Assembly (NCBI GenBank): GCA_047921455.1
Contig: JBLRWC010000012.1
Coordinates: 6,707 to 70,706 of the forward strand
DNA: 64,000 bases
Reading direction: 5' to 3'
Source of the DNA: XN24 sp047921455
GTDB taxonomy: Bacteria; Pseudomonadota; Gammaproteobacteria; Steroidobacterales; XN24
Position numbers and translations under genes: made by a program. Positions 56,538 through 64,000 of this stretch are shown here, piece after piece (the stretch's first letter is position 1; each line of letters begins with the position of its first letter). The notes under the pieces were generated by a model. That model saw only the letters and a list, made by a program, of their open reading frames with translations. It did no database searches and was not told where the DNA came from.

Positions 56538-57194
56538 TCAGAACCGGAAGGCCAGGCCCGCGTGCCCCTCGACTTCCCAGAGGGTACGCCCCGACGACCG
56601 CAACAGGCAGCCCGCCTGGCCACCATCGCTGATGCAGACAAGGTCGGTATTCCGATCCACGAAGGTTGCATAACCGCGCACACCGACATTGGCGTGCAGG
56701 CGGTCCGTGAAAGGATAGCGGAACCCGCCGCCGAGGCTGGCCGAAAACTCGTGCTCGGAGCCGTATGGACCGCTCAGGGCGGCCAACCGTGTGAGTCCGA
56801 TCGTCAGGGAAATGTAGCCGGCATGGCCGGCGGCTTGCGGTAACAGCAGGGTGCCGCCCAACTGGAAATACTCTATGCGGACATCAATGCCGCGCAAGGC
56901 GGCGTCATCGGTATCCAGGCCGGCATCGCGCCGACTGTAGAGAAACTGGTAATAACTTTCCGCATCCCGGTACAGGCCGAGGTCCAAACCCCAGCCGGCG
57001 CCATTCTTGACGTCAGTGCGCCCCGCGCCGCCATTGGCCGGCTCGTCGGTCTTGAATTGCCCGCCTAGCCGGTATGCCATGAACGGTGTCACTTCGAAGC
57101 GAGGTTCTGCGGCCACGGTCGGCGGGATCGACAGGCCGAGAGCCGCGATCATCACGAGTAACATGACCTTGAGGGACCGTTCGGATGGTGTCAT
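56538..57194 (-). CDS. small outer-membrane beta-barrel protein
   Basis: A 218-residue protein with a signal peptide (VMLLVMIAALGLSIPPTVAA) and alternating amphipathic strands ending in a C-terminal phenylalanine after GHAGLAFRF, typical of an eight-stranded barrel (OmpW/OmpA-like size). A Cys pair (VCISDGGQAGCLL) may form a disulfide in an extracellular loop. ATG 57194 has an AAAGGAT site. It is convergent with the glycosyltransferase gene (10 bases apart). Function unknown. Confidence 0.7.
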   Translation of the reverse strand: MTPSERSLKVMLLVMIAALGLSIPPTVAAEPRFEVTPFMAYRLGGQFKTDEPANGGAGRTDVKNGAGWGLDLGLYRDAESYYQFLYSRRDAGLDTDDAALRGIDVRIEYFQLGGTLLLPQAAGHAGYISLTIGLTRLAALSGPYGSEHEFSASLGGGFRYPFTDRLHANVGVRGYATFVDRNTDLVCISDGGQAGCLLRSSGRTLWEVEGHAGLAFRF

Positions 57195-57253
57195 CACGGC
57201 TATCCTTTGATGTCCGGGTGCCGCCATATTTACGCTCGCCGCGAGCCGCTGAA

Positions 57254-57658
57254 CTATAAGCCGGCGGCCGCGTTCAGTTGCGCGAAAATGACCTCGGCGC
57301 GCGTTTCGCCGACGCTGAACCAGACCCGTTCTTTACCACGATAAAGCACGAGAGTCGATTGATACGACGCCCCCAGGTCGCGCACCGCCTGCTTGTCGTG
57401 GTCGAAATCCACGCTCAGGATGCGCAGCGCCACTTCCGGGTGCGCTTCCCTGTAGCGGCGGAGAATCTCGCGCTGGCGCCGGCATGTCACGCACCAGGTG
57501 GCGTGGATATCGACCAGCACGAGTGCATCCTGCGCCTGCAGCGCGGCCAGGCGTTGCGCGCTGAAGCGCTCCGCCTCCCGGTCGAGCGCGCTGACGCCCA
57601 GGTACAGCGCGACGACGAACAACACGACCGGAATCGCAAGCAGGCTGGCTTTTTTCAT
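57254..57658 (-). CDS. membrane-anchored thioredoxin-like protein
   Basis: A 134-residue protein: signal anchor (LLAIPVVLFVVALYLGVSAL), then a thioredoxin fold with active site HATWCVTCRRQREIL and SVDFDHDKQAVRDLGASYQS; the cis-Pro loop is not obvious (STLVLYRGKE). It resembles the C-terminal domain of DsbD or TlpA-type reductases and probably acts in the periplasm on cysteines of cytochromes or other exported proteins. It is upstream of the outer-membrane gene on the same strand (59-base gap) and follows the peptide-transporter operon. Confidence 0.82.
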   Translation of the reverse strand: MKKASLLAIPVVLFVVALYLGVSALDREAERFSAQRLAALQAQDALVLVDIHATWCVTCRRQREILRRYREAHPEVALRILSVDFDHDKQAVRDLGASYQSTLVLYRGKERVWFSVGETRAEVIFAQLNAAAGL

Positions 57659-57680
57659 GGTACGCGAACCTCCGGCGGCC

Positions 57681-59525
57681 TCAGGCCAGGTGGCAGGCCA
57701 CCAGGTGGTCCTTGACTCGCCTGAGCTCGGGCGTCTCGGTGGCGCAGCGCGCCTCGGCGATCGGGCAACGCGTCCGGAACGCGCAGCCGGACGGCGGATT
57801 GACCGGCGACGGCAAGTCGCCCTGCAGCGGCGCGTGCGGCTTGTTGCGCTCCTTGTCAGGGTCCGGAATCGGCACGGCCTGGATCAACGCCTTGGTATAG
57901 GGGTGCATCGGCTGCTCGTACAGCGTGACGCGATCAGCAACCTCGGCGACCCGACCGAGATACATCACCATGATGCGATGACTGATGTGGCGTACGACCG
58001 CCAAGTCGTGCGCGATGAAAATCAGCGACAGGTGCATTTCGGCTTGCAGGTCCATCAGCAGGTTGACGATCTGCGCCTGGATGGAGACATCGAGCGCGCT
58101 GACTGGTTCGTCGCAAATCACCAGCTTTGGCTCCAATACCAGCGCGCGTGCGATACCGATGCGCTGGCACTGCCCGCCGGAGAATTCGTGCGGATAGCGA
58201 TTGATATGCTCCGGGCCCAGCCCCACTCGGCCGAGCATCGCTTCCACTTTCTGGCGCACCTCCCGCCGCGGCGTACGGGGAAAGTGCGTCTGGACCGGTT
58301 CCGCAATGATGTCGCCAACCGTCATGCGCGGGTTCAGCGAGGCCAGCGGGTCCTGGAAAATCACCTGCATGTCGCGCCGATGGACGCGCATGGCTTTCTT
58401 GTCCTTGTCGGTGATGTCTTCGCCAAGCAGGCTGACCCGGCCGGTAGTGGCCGGCACCAGCCGCAGCACCGCGCGCGCCAGCGTCGACTTGCCACAACCG
58501 GACTCACCGACCACTCCCAGTGTCTCACCGGGACGTAACTGGAGCTCGAGGCCGTTGACGGCCTTGAGCAGGCGCGTCTTGCCGAAGGTCGTTTCCGGCG
58601 CCAGCTTGAAGTGCACGCGCAAGTCCGACACATCGAGTAACGGCGGCGCCGTCATGTCCGGCTCAAGACGCGAAAGCGGCGCGGCCGCCGCCGCAGGCGC
58701 GTCGCCGCCGTCGGACAAGGCCGCGAGACGACCGCTCTCGACCTTGTCGAGCCGGGGCACCGCGGCCAGCAACGCGCGCGTGTAGGCATGTTGCGGCCGA
58801 TAGAAAATATCGTTGACCGGACCGGCCTCTTTTTCCTCGCCGCCATGCATGACCAGCACCCGTTCGCACAAGCCCGCGACCACGCCGAGGTCGTGGGTGA
58901 TCAGGATGATGGCCGTGCCGAAATCCCGCCGCACGTCCCGCATCAGCTCGAGGATTTGCGCCTGCACGGTCACGTCGAGCGCGGTGGTCGGCTCGTCGGC
59001 GATCAGCAGGTCCGGGCGACAAAGCATCGCCGAAGCAATCATGACGCGCTGGCGCATGCCGCCCGAAAATTCATGCGGGTACATGTCCACGCGCTTCGCC
59101 GCCTCCGGAATATGCACCGCGTCGAGCAATTCGACACAACGCTTGCGCGACGCTTTCCTGCCCAGCTTCTCGTGGTGCGCCAGCACCTGGGACATCTGGT
59201 CGAACACCGTCATGTACGGGTTCAAAGAGGTCATCGGGTCCTGGAAGATCATGCCGATGCGGCGCCCGCGCACCTTGCGCAACTGCTGGACCGGCATGCC
59301 GATGAGTTCGGTGCCGTCGAAGCGGGCCGAGCCGCTGGCCTGCCCGTTGGACGCCAGCAGGCCGATCAGGCTCATCATCGACTGGCTCTTGCCGGAGCCG
59401 GACTCGCCGACAATACCGAGCGTCTCGCCGCGGGCCAGCTCGAAGCCGAGATCCCGCACCGCGTGCACCTCGCCGTCAGCCGTCTTGAAGCGCACATTGA
59501 GCTGGTTGACAGTGAGCAAGCTCAT
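57681..59525 (-). CDS. oppDF: peptide ABC transporter, fused OppD-OppF ATPase
   Basis: A 614-residue protein with two ABC cassettes. First: Walker A GIVGESGSGKSQSMMSL, signature YPHEFSGGMRQRVMIA, Walker B PDLLIADEPTTALDV. Second: GVVGESGCGKSTLARAV, YPHEFSGGQCQRIGIARA, KLVICDEPVSALDVSIQ. The oligopeptide C-terminal cysteine-rich motif is PPSGCAFRTRCPIAEARC. Separate OppD and OppF are fused here as in GsiA/YejF. Start is ATG 59525 in a TGATG overlap with the permease gene. Powers oligopeptide import. Confidence 0.93.
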   Translation of the reverse strand: MSLLTVNQLNVRFKTADGEVHAVRDLGFELARGETLGIVGESGSGKSQSMMSLIGLLASNGQASGSARFDGTELIGMPVQQLRKVRGRRIGMIFQDPMTSLNPYMTVFDQMSQVLAHHEKLGRKASRKRCVELLDAVHIPEAAKRVDMYPHEFSGGMRQRVMIASAMLCRPDLLIADEPTTALDVTVQAQILELMRDVRRDFGTAIILITHDLGVVAGLCERVLVMHGGEEKEAGPVNDIFYRPQHAYTRALLAAVPRLDKVESGRLAALSDGGDAPAAAAAPLSRLEPDMTAPPLLDVSDLRVHFKLAPETTFGKTRLLKAVNGLELQLRPGETLGVVGESGCGKSTLARAVLRLVPATTGRVSLLGEDITDKDKKAMRVHRRDMQVIFQDPLASLNPRMTVGDIIAEPVQTHFPRTPRREVRQKVEAMLGRVGLGPEHINRYPHEFSGGQCQRIGIARALVLEPKLVICDEPVSALDVSIQAQIVNLLMDLQAEMHLSLIFIAHDLAVVRHISHRIMVMYLGRVAEVADRVTLYEQPMHPYTKALIQAVPIPDPDKERNKPHAPLQGDLPSPVNPPSGCAFRTRCPIAEARCATETPELRRVKDHLVACHLA

Positions 59526-60433
59526 CAGCGGTCCTTCGGATCCAGCGCGTCGCGCAGCCCGTCGCCGACGAAGTTGAAACAGAACAGGGTCAGAGCCAGG
59601 AACACGGCCGGGAAAACCAGCATCCACGGGGCTGTGCCCATCTCCTGTGCGCCCTCGTTGACGAGTGCGCCCCATGACGTCATCGGTTCCTGCACACCGA
59701 GTCCCAGGAAGCTCAGGAAGCTCTCGACCAGGATGACCTGTGGAATGGTCAGGGTCACGTACACCACCACCACGCCGAGCAGGTTGGGGACGATATGGCG
59801 CCGAATGATGTTGAAGGTCGCCACGCCCTGCGCCTCCGCCGCCTCGACGAACTCCTTGTGCTTCAGCGACAGGGTCTGGCCACGCACGATACGCGCCATA
59901 TCCAGCCAGTTGATGGCGCCGATGGCGACAAAGATCAGGATGATGTTCCGACCGAAAAACACCATCAGCAAAATCACGAAAAACATGAAGGGCATGGCAT
60001 AGAGAATATCGACGATACGCATCATGACGTGGTCAACGCGACCACCCAGGTAGCCAGCCGTCGCGCCCCAGCTGATGCCGATCAACAGGCTCACCAGCGT
60101 CGCCACCACGCCGATCAACAGCGAGATCCGACCACCGTACAAGGTGCGCACGAACAGGTCGCGGCCGAGGGCGTCGGTGCCAAAGATATGGCGGCTTTCC
60201 CAGTCGGGCCCAATGGAGGTATTGGCCCAGTCGGTGTGGTCATAGGTCCAGGGCGACAACCAGGGCCCGACGATGACCAGCAGCGCCATGGTGAGGATAA
60301 GCGCACCCGCCACGACCGCAGCGCGGTTCCGCCGCAGCACGTTCCAGGCATCTACCCAGAGGCTGCGGCCCTTGACCGGCTCGATTCCTGTGCCGCCCGC
60401 CGGCGGCACGCTCAACGGCATCTGCCGGCTCAT
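59525..60433 (-). CDS. oppC: oligopeptide ABC transporter permease, OppC type
   Basis: A 302-residue permease with about six helices. N-terminal helix NRAAVVAGALILTMALLVIV; the cytoplasmic EAA loop is FVEAAEAQGVATFNIIRRHI; extracytoplasmic GTDALGRDLFVRTLYGGRIS is the OppC N-terminal signature. Overlaps oppB by ATGA and the ATPase by TGATG. Pairs with OppB to form the channel. Confidence 0.93.
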   Translation of the reverse strand: MSRQMPLSVPPAGGTGIEPVKGRSLWVDAWNVLRRNRAAVVAGALILTMALLVIVGPWLSPWTYDHTDWANTSIGPDWESRHIFGTDALGRDLFVRTLYGGRISLLIGVVATLVSLLIGISWGATAGYLGGRVDHVMMRIVDILYAMPFMFFVILLMVFFGRNIILIFVAIGAINWLDMARIVRGQTLSLKHKEFVEAAEAQGVATFNIIRRHIVPNLLGVVVVYVTLTIPQVILVESFLSFLGLGVQEPMTSWGALVNEGAQEMGTAPWMLVFPAVFLALTLFCFNFVGDGLRDALDPKDR

Positions 60434-61353
60434 GCGTATTTCACCTTGGGATCGAGCCAGGCATAGACCAGGTCGACAAACAAGTTGAACAAGATGATCA
60501 GCGCGCCGTAAAACACCACCACACCCATCACCAGCGTGTAATCGCGATTCAACGCACCCTGCACGAAATACCGGCCGAGGCCGGGTACGCCGAAGATCTG
60601 CTCGATCACTACCGAACCAGTGATGACCGCCGCGGTTGCCGGCCCCAGGTACGACACCACCGGCAGGAGCGCAGGCTTCAGTGCATGGCGCAGGATGACG
60701 GTGCGTTCCGGCAAGCCCTGGGCCCGAGCCGTGCGCACGAAATTGCTGCGCAGCACCTCGATCATGCTGCCGCGCGTGAGGCGCGCGATGTACGCGACCT
60801 GGGGCAGCGCCAGCGAGATCACCGGCAACAACATGTAACGCAGCCCGCCGTCGCCGATGCCGCCGGCTGGTAACCAGCCGAGGTAGACAGCGAAAAACAG
60901 GATGAGCAACGGCGCCATGACGAAATTCGGGATCGAAATACCGGTCATGGAGACGGCCATGACCGCGTGATCGGTACGGGAATTCTGGCGCAGCGCGGCG
61001 ATCGTACCGACCGTCACGCCGACCAGCAACGCCAGCAGCATGGCCGAGCCGCCGAGCCGCAGGGACACGGGGAAGCCCGCGGCGATCAGCTCGGTGACGG
61101 TGTAATCCTTGTACTGGAACGACGGCCCGAAGTCGCCGCGCGCAATGTTCCAGACATAGCGACCGAACTGCTGCACCAGCGGCTCATCGAGGTGGTACGC
61201 GGCGCGCAGGTTGGCCTCGATCTCCGGCGGCAAGGCCTTTTCGGAATCGAAGGGGCCACCGGGCGCCGCGCGGATCATGAAGAACGCCACCGTGATCAGG
61301 ATGAACAGCGTCGGGATGGCGCCGAGGAAGCGGGTCAGCGAATAGCGGAGCAA
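60430..61353 (-). CDS. oppB: oligopeptide ABC transporter permease, OppB type
   Basis: A 307-residue permease beginning MLRYSLTRFLGAIPTLFILI, with the OppB signature ARGDFGPSFQYKDYTVTELI and the EAA loop in VRTARAQGLPERTVILRHAL. Starts 46 bases after oppA and overlaps oppC by ATGA. Length equals E. coli OppB (306). Confidence 0.93.
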   Translation of the reverse strand: MLRYSLTRFLGAIPTLFILITVAFFMIRAAPGGPFDSEKALPPEIEANLRAAYHLDEPLVQQFGRYVWNIARGDFGPSFQYKDYTVTELIAAGFPVSLRLGGSAMLLALLVGVTVGTIAALRQNSRTDHAVMAVSMTGISIPNFVMAPLLILFFAVYLGWLPAGGIGDGGLRYMLLPVISLALPQVAYIARLTRGSMIEVLRSNFVRTARAQGLPERTVILRHALKPALLPVVSYLGPATAAVITGSVVIEQIFGVPGLGRYFVQGALNRDYTLVMGVVVFYGALIILFNLFVDLVYAWLDPKVKYA

Positions 61354-61399
61354 GCCGTCCTCCAGTTCGTGCGAATCATGACAGCGTTAACCCCTTTCA

Positions 61400-63064
61400 T
61401 CAGTGCTTCAGGATCTTGAGATCTTTGCTGTAGATGATGTCCTGGATGTGCGGCCGATAGTTGCCGACCCAAGGTTTCACCAGTCGCTTGGTCACGTAGA
61501 AATACACCGGAATAAGGGGCACGTCGTGGATCAGGACGCGCTCGGCCTCGCGCAAGTATCCCGCGCGCCGCTCCATGTTCCCTTCCCGGGAAGCCAGCGC
61601 CAACAATTCATCATAGCGTGCATTGCTCCAGCCAGAGTCATTCAAGCCGCTGTCCGAGTGCATCATTTCGGCGAACGTGAAGGCGTCGTTATAGTCCCCG
61701 ATCCAGCCAGCGCGAAACACTTGCGTGGACTGCTTGGTGCGCCGTGTCTCCAGGAAAACTTTCCATTCCTCGTTCACCAGTTCCGTCTCGATCCCCAGCG
61801 CCTCGTTCCACATGGACGAGATCGCCACCGAAATAGTGCGATGATTTTCGTGGGTGTTGTAGAGGATTTGCACACGCAGCGGCTGATCTACCGAATACCC
61901 CGCCTCTGCGTACAGGCGCCGCGCTTCCGCGACGCGCTCCTCCTGTGTCCACTCGGCCCATTCCGGCGTGTACTGCTCGTAATTCGCGGCATTCGGCACC
62001 CAACCGTAGGCCGGGATCTCGCCGGCGGTGGTGACCTGGCGCGTCAGGATCTCTCGGTCTACCGCCAGGTAGAGCGCACGCCGCAACTTGACGTTGTCCT
62101 TGAAAGGCTCGCGCGTCACGTTGAGGCCGAAATAATAGATGCCGAGGTACTCGCTGATCATCAGCTCGTCCGGCAGGTTCTGACGAATCCAGCCGAGCTG
62201 CCGGAACGGCAGGTCATAGGTCATGTCCAGCGCATGGGCCCGGTAACGCTGCAGCTCGGTCGACTGGTTCTCGATCGGGTAGTACCAGACCTCGTCCAGC
62301 GTGGTGTTGTCGTTGTCCCAGTAATGCTCATTGCGTTCCAGCACGATGTGCGATTGCATCACCCAGTCGCGCAGCCGGTAGGCGCCGTTCGACACCAGCC
62401 GGCCCGGTCGCGCCCAACGGTCGCCGTATTGTTCAATGCTGGCGCGGTGCACGGGGTAACTGGCCGAGTGCGTCAACACACCCAGAAAATAGGGCGTCGG
62501 GCCGTTGAGCCGGATCTCGAGGGTCATGTCATCGAGCGCACGCACGCCCAGGCTGTCCGGCGGCAACTCGCCGGCAATGATCTGTTCCGCGTTCACGATC
62601 GGGCGCAGCATGATGCTGTAGTTCGACAAGGTCGCCGGGTCCACCGAGCGCCGCAAGCCGTACACGAAATCATGCGCGGTGACCGGGTCGCCGTTTGACC
62701 AGCGCCCGTCCTCGCGCATCTGGAAAATGTAGACCAGCCCGTCGTTGCTGATCTCCCAGCTGCTTGCGGCCCCGGGCACGATGCCCTCCTCCGGAGAATC
62801 GTTGGTCAGGCCCTCGAAGATGTCGCGCTGCAGGTTGGATTCGGGTACGCCCTCGCTCTTGTGCGGATCGAGGGACTGCGGCTCGGCCCCGTTACCGCGA
62901 TGCAGCACCTGGCGCGCCGCCAGCTCGGTGCCTGACTCCCCGCCGATCTGTGCGGACGCAGAACGATCCACGCGCGGCGCCGGATCGCCGCAGCCGACGG
63001 CGAATACCAGTAATGCAACGCAGGGAAGAATCCATTGGCAACGGGTCATAAAGCTCGACATCAT
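61400..63064 (-). CDS. oppA: oligopeptide ABC transporter substrate-binding lipoprotein
   Basis: A 554-residue family-5 extracytoplasmic binding protein. Signal with lipobox VGC (FAVGCGDPAP), then GNGAEPQSLDPHKSEGVPES, the SBP5 signature and PEEGIVPGAASSWEISNDGL, with RAGWIGDYNDAFTFAEMMHS near the C-terminus. It captures short peptides and delivers them to OppBC. In E. coli OppA is a soluble periplasmic protein; here it seems lipidated. Candidate starts are 63064 or ATG 63049. Confidence 0.92.
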   Translation of the reverse strand: MMSSFMTRCQWILPCVALLVFAVGCGDPAPRVDRSASAQIGGESGTELAARQVLHRGNGAEPQSLDPHKSEGVPESNLQRDIFEGLTNDSPEEGIVPGAASSWEISNDGLVYIFQMREDGRWSNGDPVTAHDFVYGLRRSVDPATLSNYSIMLRPIVNAEQIIAGELPPDSLGVRALDDMTLEIRLNGPTPYFLGVLTHSASYPVHRASIEQYGDRWARPGRLVSNGAYRLRDWVMQSHIVLERNEHYWDNDNTTLDEVWYYPIENQSTELQRYRAHALDMTYDLPFRQLGWIRQNLPDELMISEYLGIYYFGLNVTREPFKDNVKLRRALYLAVDREILTRQVTTAGEIPAYGWVPNAANYEQYTPEWAEWTQEERVAEARRLYAEAGYSVDQPLRVQILYNTHENHRTISVAISSMWNEALGIETELVNEEWKVFLETRRTKQSTQVFRAGWIGDYNDAFTFAEMMHSDSGLNDSGWSNARYDELLALASREGNMERRAGYLREAERVLIHDVPLIPVYFYVTKRLVKPWVGNYRPHIQDIIYSKDLKILKH

Positions 63065-63237
63065 GAAATATCAGCTGCGGGAAGGTATCACAGTGAAGCA
63101 GGCCGGGCTAAATACGACCGGCGGGCTCGCCGCGGGTTCCGCGGCGGCTTGTGCACGCGCTGTATGCCAGCGACTGAAGTAGACTGTCGGGTATGCCCAG
63201 GTTAAGCCACGCGCCTCCATTACCGCGGGTCACATCC

Positions 63238-63837
63238 ATGCGCTTGCACCGCTTTGCGAGCACCGGCTTGCTGCTGTGCGCGCTGCTCATCTTCGGCGGC
63301 TGCACGACCCACATCACGCCGCCGACGGAAGTCGAGGAGCCCGCAATGGTATTCGTGCTGGATCACGGCCGGCATACCAGCCTGGTCGTATCGACGCCCG
63401 AGGGTGCCCTGGTGCGTTACGCTTACGGCGACTGGCGTTACTACGCCGAACGCGAGACCGGCGTCATCCCTGCCATTGCGGCGCTGCTATGGAATACGCC
63501 GGCGGCGCTGGGGCGACGCGAACTGCCGGGGCCGCCCACGTCTGAAGCGGTGCGCGAACAGGTGCCGCTGGTCATCAGCGCGGTGTACGGAATCGAAGTC
63601 GAACGCACGCGTATCGAGACGTTACGCGTGGAACTGGACGCAGTATTCGACGAGGCCGAGGAGGTACGGGAAACCCCGGAAACGCAACTCTTTTTTGTAC
63701 GCTACCCACGTGCCTACAATCTGAGGCACAATTCGAACACCGTCATCGCAGACTGGCTGGAGCGGCTGGGGTGCGAAACCAGGGGCCCGGCACTCGTGGC
63801 CAGCTGGCGAATCAAGAGGCCGACAACCGGAGAGTAG
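63238..63837 (+). CDS. DUF2459-like lipoprotein
   Basis: A 199-residue lipoprotein: signal FASTGLLLCALLIFGGC with lipobox FGGC, then VFVLDHGRHTSLVVSTPEG, VRYAYGDWRYYAERETG and a C-terminal YNLRHNSNTVIADWLERLGC. The His-containing start and the GDxxYY region resemble the DUF2459 family, of unknown function and possibly protease-like. ATG 63238 is preferred over 63193 because it starts the signal peptide. Family assignment is tentative. Confidence 0.6.
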   Translation: MRLHRFASTGLLLCALLIFGGCTTHITPPTEVEEPAMVFVLDHGRHTSLVVSTPEGALVRYAYGDWRYYAERETGVIPAIAALLWNTPAALGRRELPGPPTSEAVREQVPLVISAVYGIEVERTRIETLRVELDAVFDEAEEVRETPETQLFFVRYPRAYNLRHNSNTVIADWLERLGCETRGPALVASWRIKRPTTGE

Positions 63838-63839
63838 CA

Positions 63840-63938
63840 GTGAGCAAGGGCCAGGACCGGAAAAAGGAAACCAAGAAAAAGCCCGCCAAGACCGCGGAAG
63901 AAAAGCGCGCCGAGAAGCGGGCCAAGAAGGGCAAGTAA
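63840..63938 (+). CDS. tiny lysine-rich protein
   Basis: A 32-residue frame starting GTG (VSKGQDRKKETKKKPAKTAE) and ending EKRAEKRAKKGK: nearly half the residues are Lys or Arg. It starts two bases after the stop of the lipoprotein gene. Very similar tiny Lys-rich proteins are, in my recollection, common and unannotated in proteobacteria; the composition suggests RNA or DNA binding. No ribosome site is obvious other than GGAG at 63828-63831 in the preceding gene. Confidence 0.5.
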   Translation: MSKGQDRKKETKKKPAKTAEEKRAEKRAKKGK

Positions 63939-63955
63939 CCGCTGGCGGGATTAAG

Positions 63956-64000
63956 TGGTGCCGGAGAGTGGATTCGAACCACCGACCTGCTGATTACGAA
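63956..64000 (-). tRNA. tRNA-Thr(CGT), 3' part only
   Basis: Read on the minus strand the last 45 bases give the anticodon loop TTCGTAA (anticodon CGT, plus strand 63996-63998), the T arm GGTGG-TTCGAAT-CCACT and the acceptor 3' strand CTCCGGCA with encoded CCA (63956-63958). The 5' half lies beyond the window. The tRNA identity rests on the anticodon loop; acceptor base pairing cannot be checked here. Confidence 0.88.

Overview
The window reads as GC-rich chromosomal DNA of a respiratory, denitrification-capable gammaproteobacterium. Supporting marks are the cd1 nitrite reductase, NnrS and NnrU family proteins, a homodimeric pyruvate dehydrogenase E1, a large FadE acyl-CoA dehydrogenase, monothiol glutaredoxin, Fe-SOD and an IlvG/IlvM-type acetolactate synthase. 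The ilvC-ilvG-ilvM-ilvA-leuA gene order recalls Xanthomonadales-like and Woeseiales/Steroidobacter-like lineages; that placement is inference. Genes are dense, many overlap by ATGA or TGATG, and no insertion sequence, prophage or CRISPR array was seen.

Region 1 (1-4.9 kb, +) is a compact module: a membrane-protein tail, a ferritin-like protein, an NnrS-like membrane protein, a clipped zinc-binding-protein N-terminus, a small conserved-looking protein, the two subunits of a 2-oxoacid:ferredoxin oxidoreductase, and a second, truncated ferritin-like N-terminus. Region 2 (5.1-12.3 kb) holds a DUF2946-like protein and a copper TonB receptor (OprC/NosA type) facing a two-gene unit of a heme-receptor-like TonB protein and an unusual diheme-c plus d1 nitrite reductase that appears to be a lipoprotein.

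Region 3 (12.5-32.5 kb) is mostly housekeeping: an SDR, the pyruvate dehydrogenase operon aceE-aceF-lpdA, a divergent pepA-like/pyrC/rnt operon, grxD, a BON lipoprotein, sodB, nadC, fadE, nnrU, a GAF-PAS-PAS-GGDEF-EAL protein and a host-attachment-type protein.

Region 4 (32.6-48.9 kb) is amino-acid biosynthesis on the minus strand. One nearly gapless unit, ilvC-ilvG-ilvM-ilvA-leuA-ilvE-leuC-leuD-leuB, is headed by a sigma70-like promoter, a leader peptide rich in Leu/Ile/Val codons and an intrinsic terminator (attenuator); ilvD is divergent. It is followed by metB behind a well-matched SAM-I (S-box) riboswitch, then proB, proA and an exported FKBP isomerase.

Region 5 (48.9-64 kb) contains a methyltransferase-like membrane protein, a tightly coupled four-gene operon (TPR/glycosidase-like lipoprotein, TPR plus outer-membrane barrel, HEAT-repeat membrane protein, processive GT2) that looks like an uncharacterised synthase-dependent exopolysaccharide system, a small outer-membrane protein, a membrane-anchored thioredoxin, an oppA-oppB-oppC-oppDF peptide importer, a lipoprotein, a tiny Lys-rich protein and the 3' part of tRNA-Thr(CGT).
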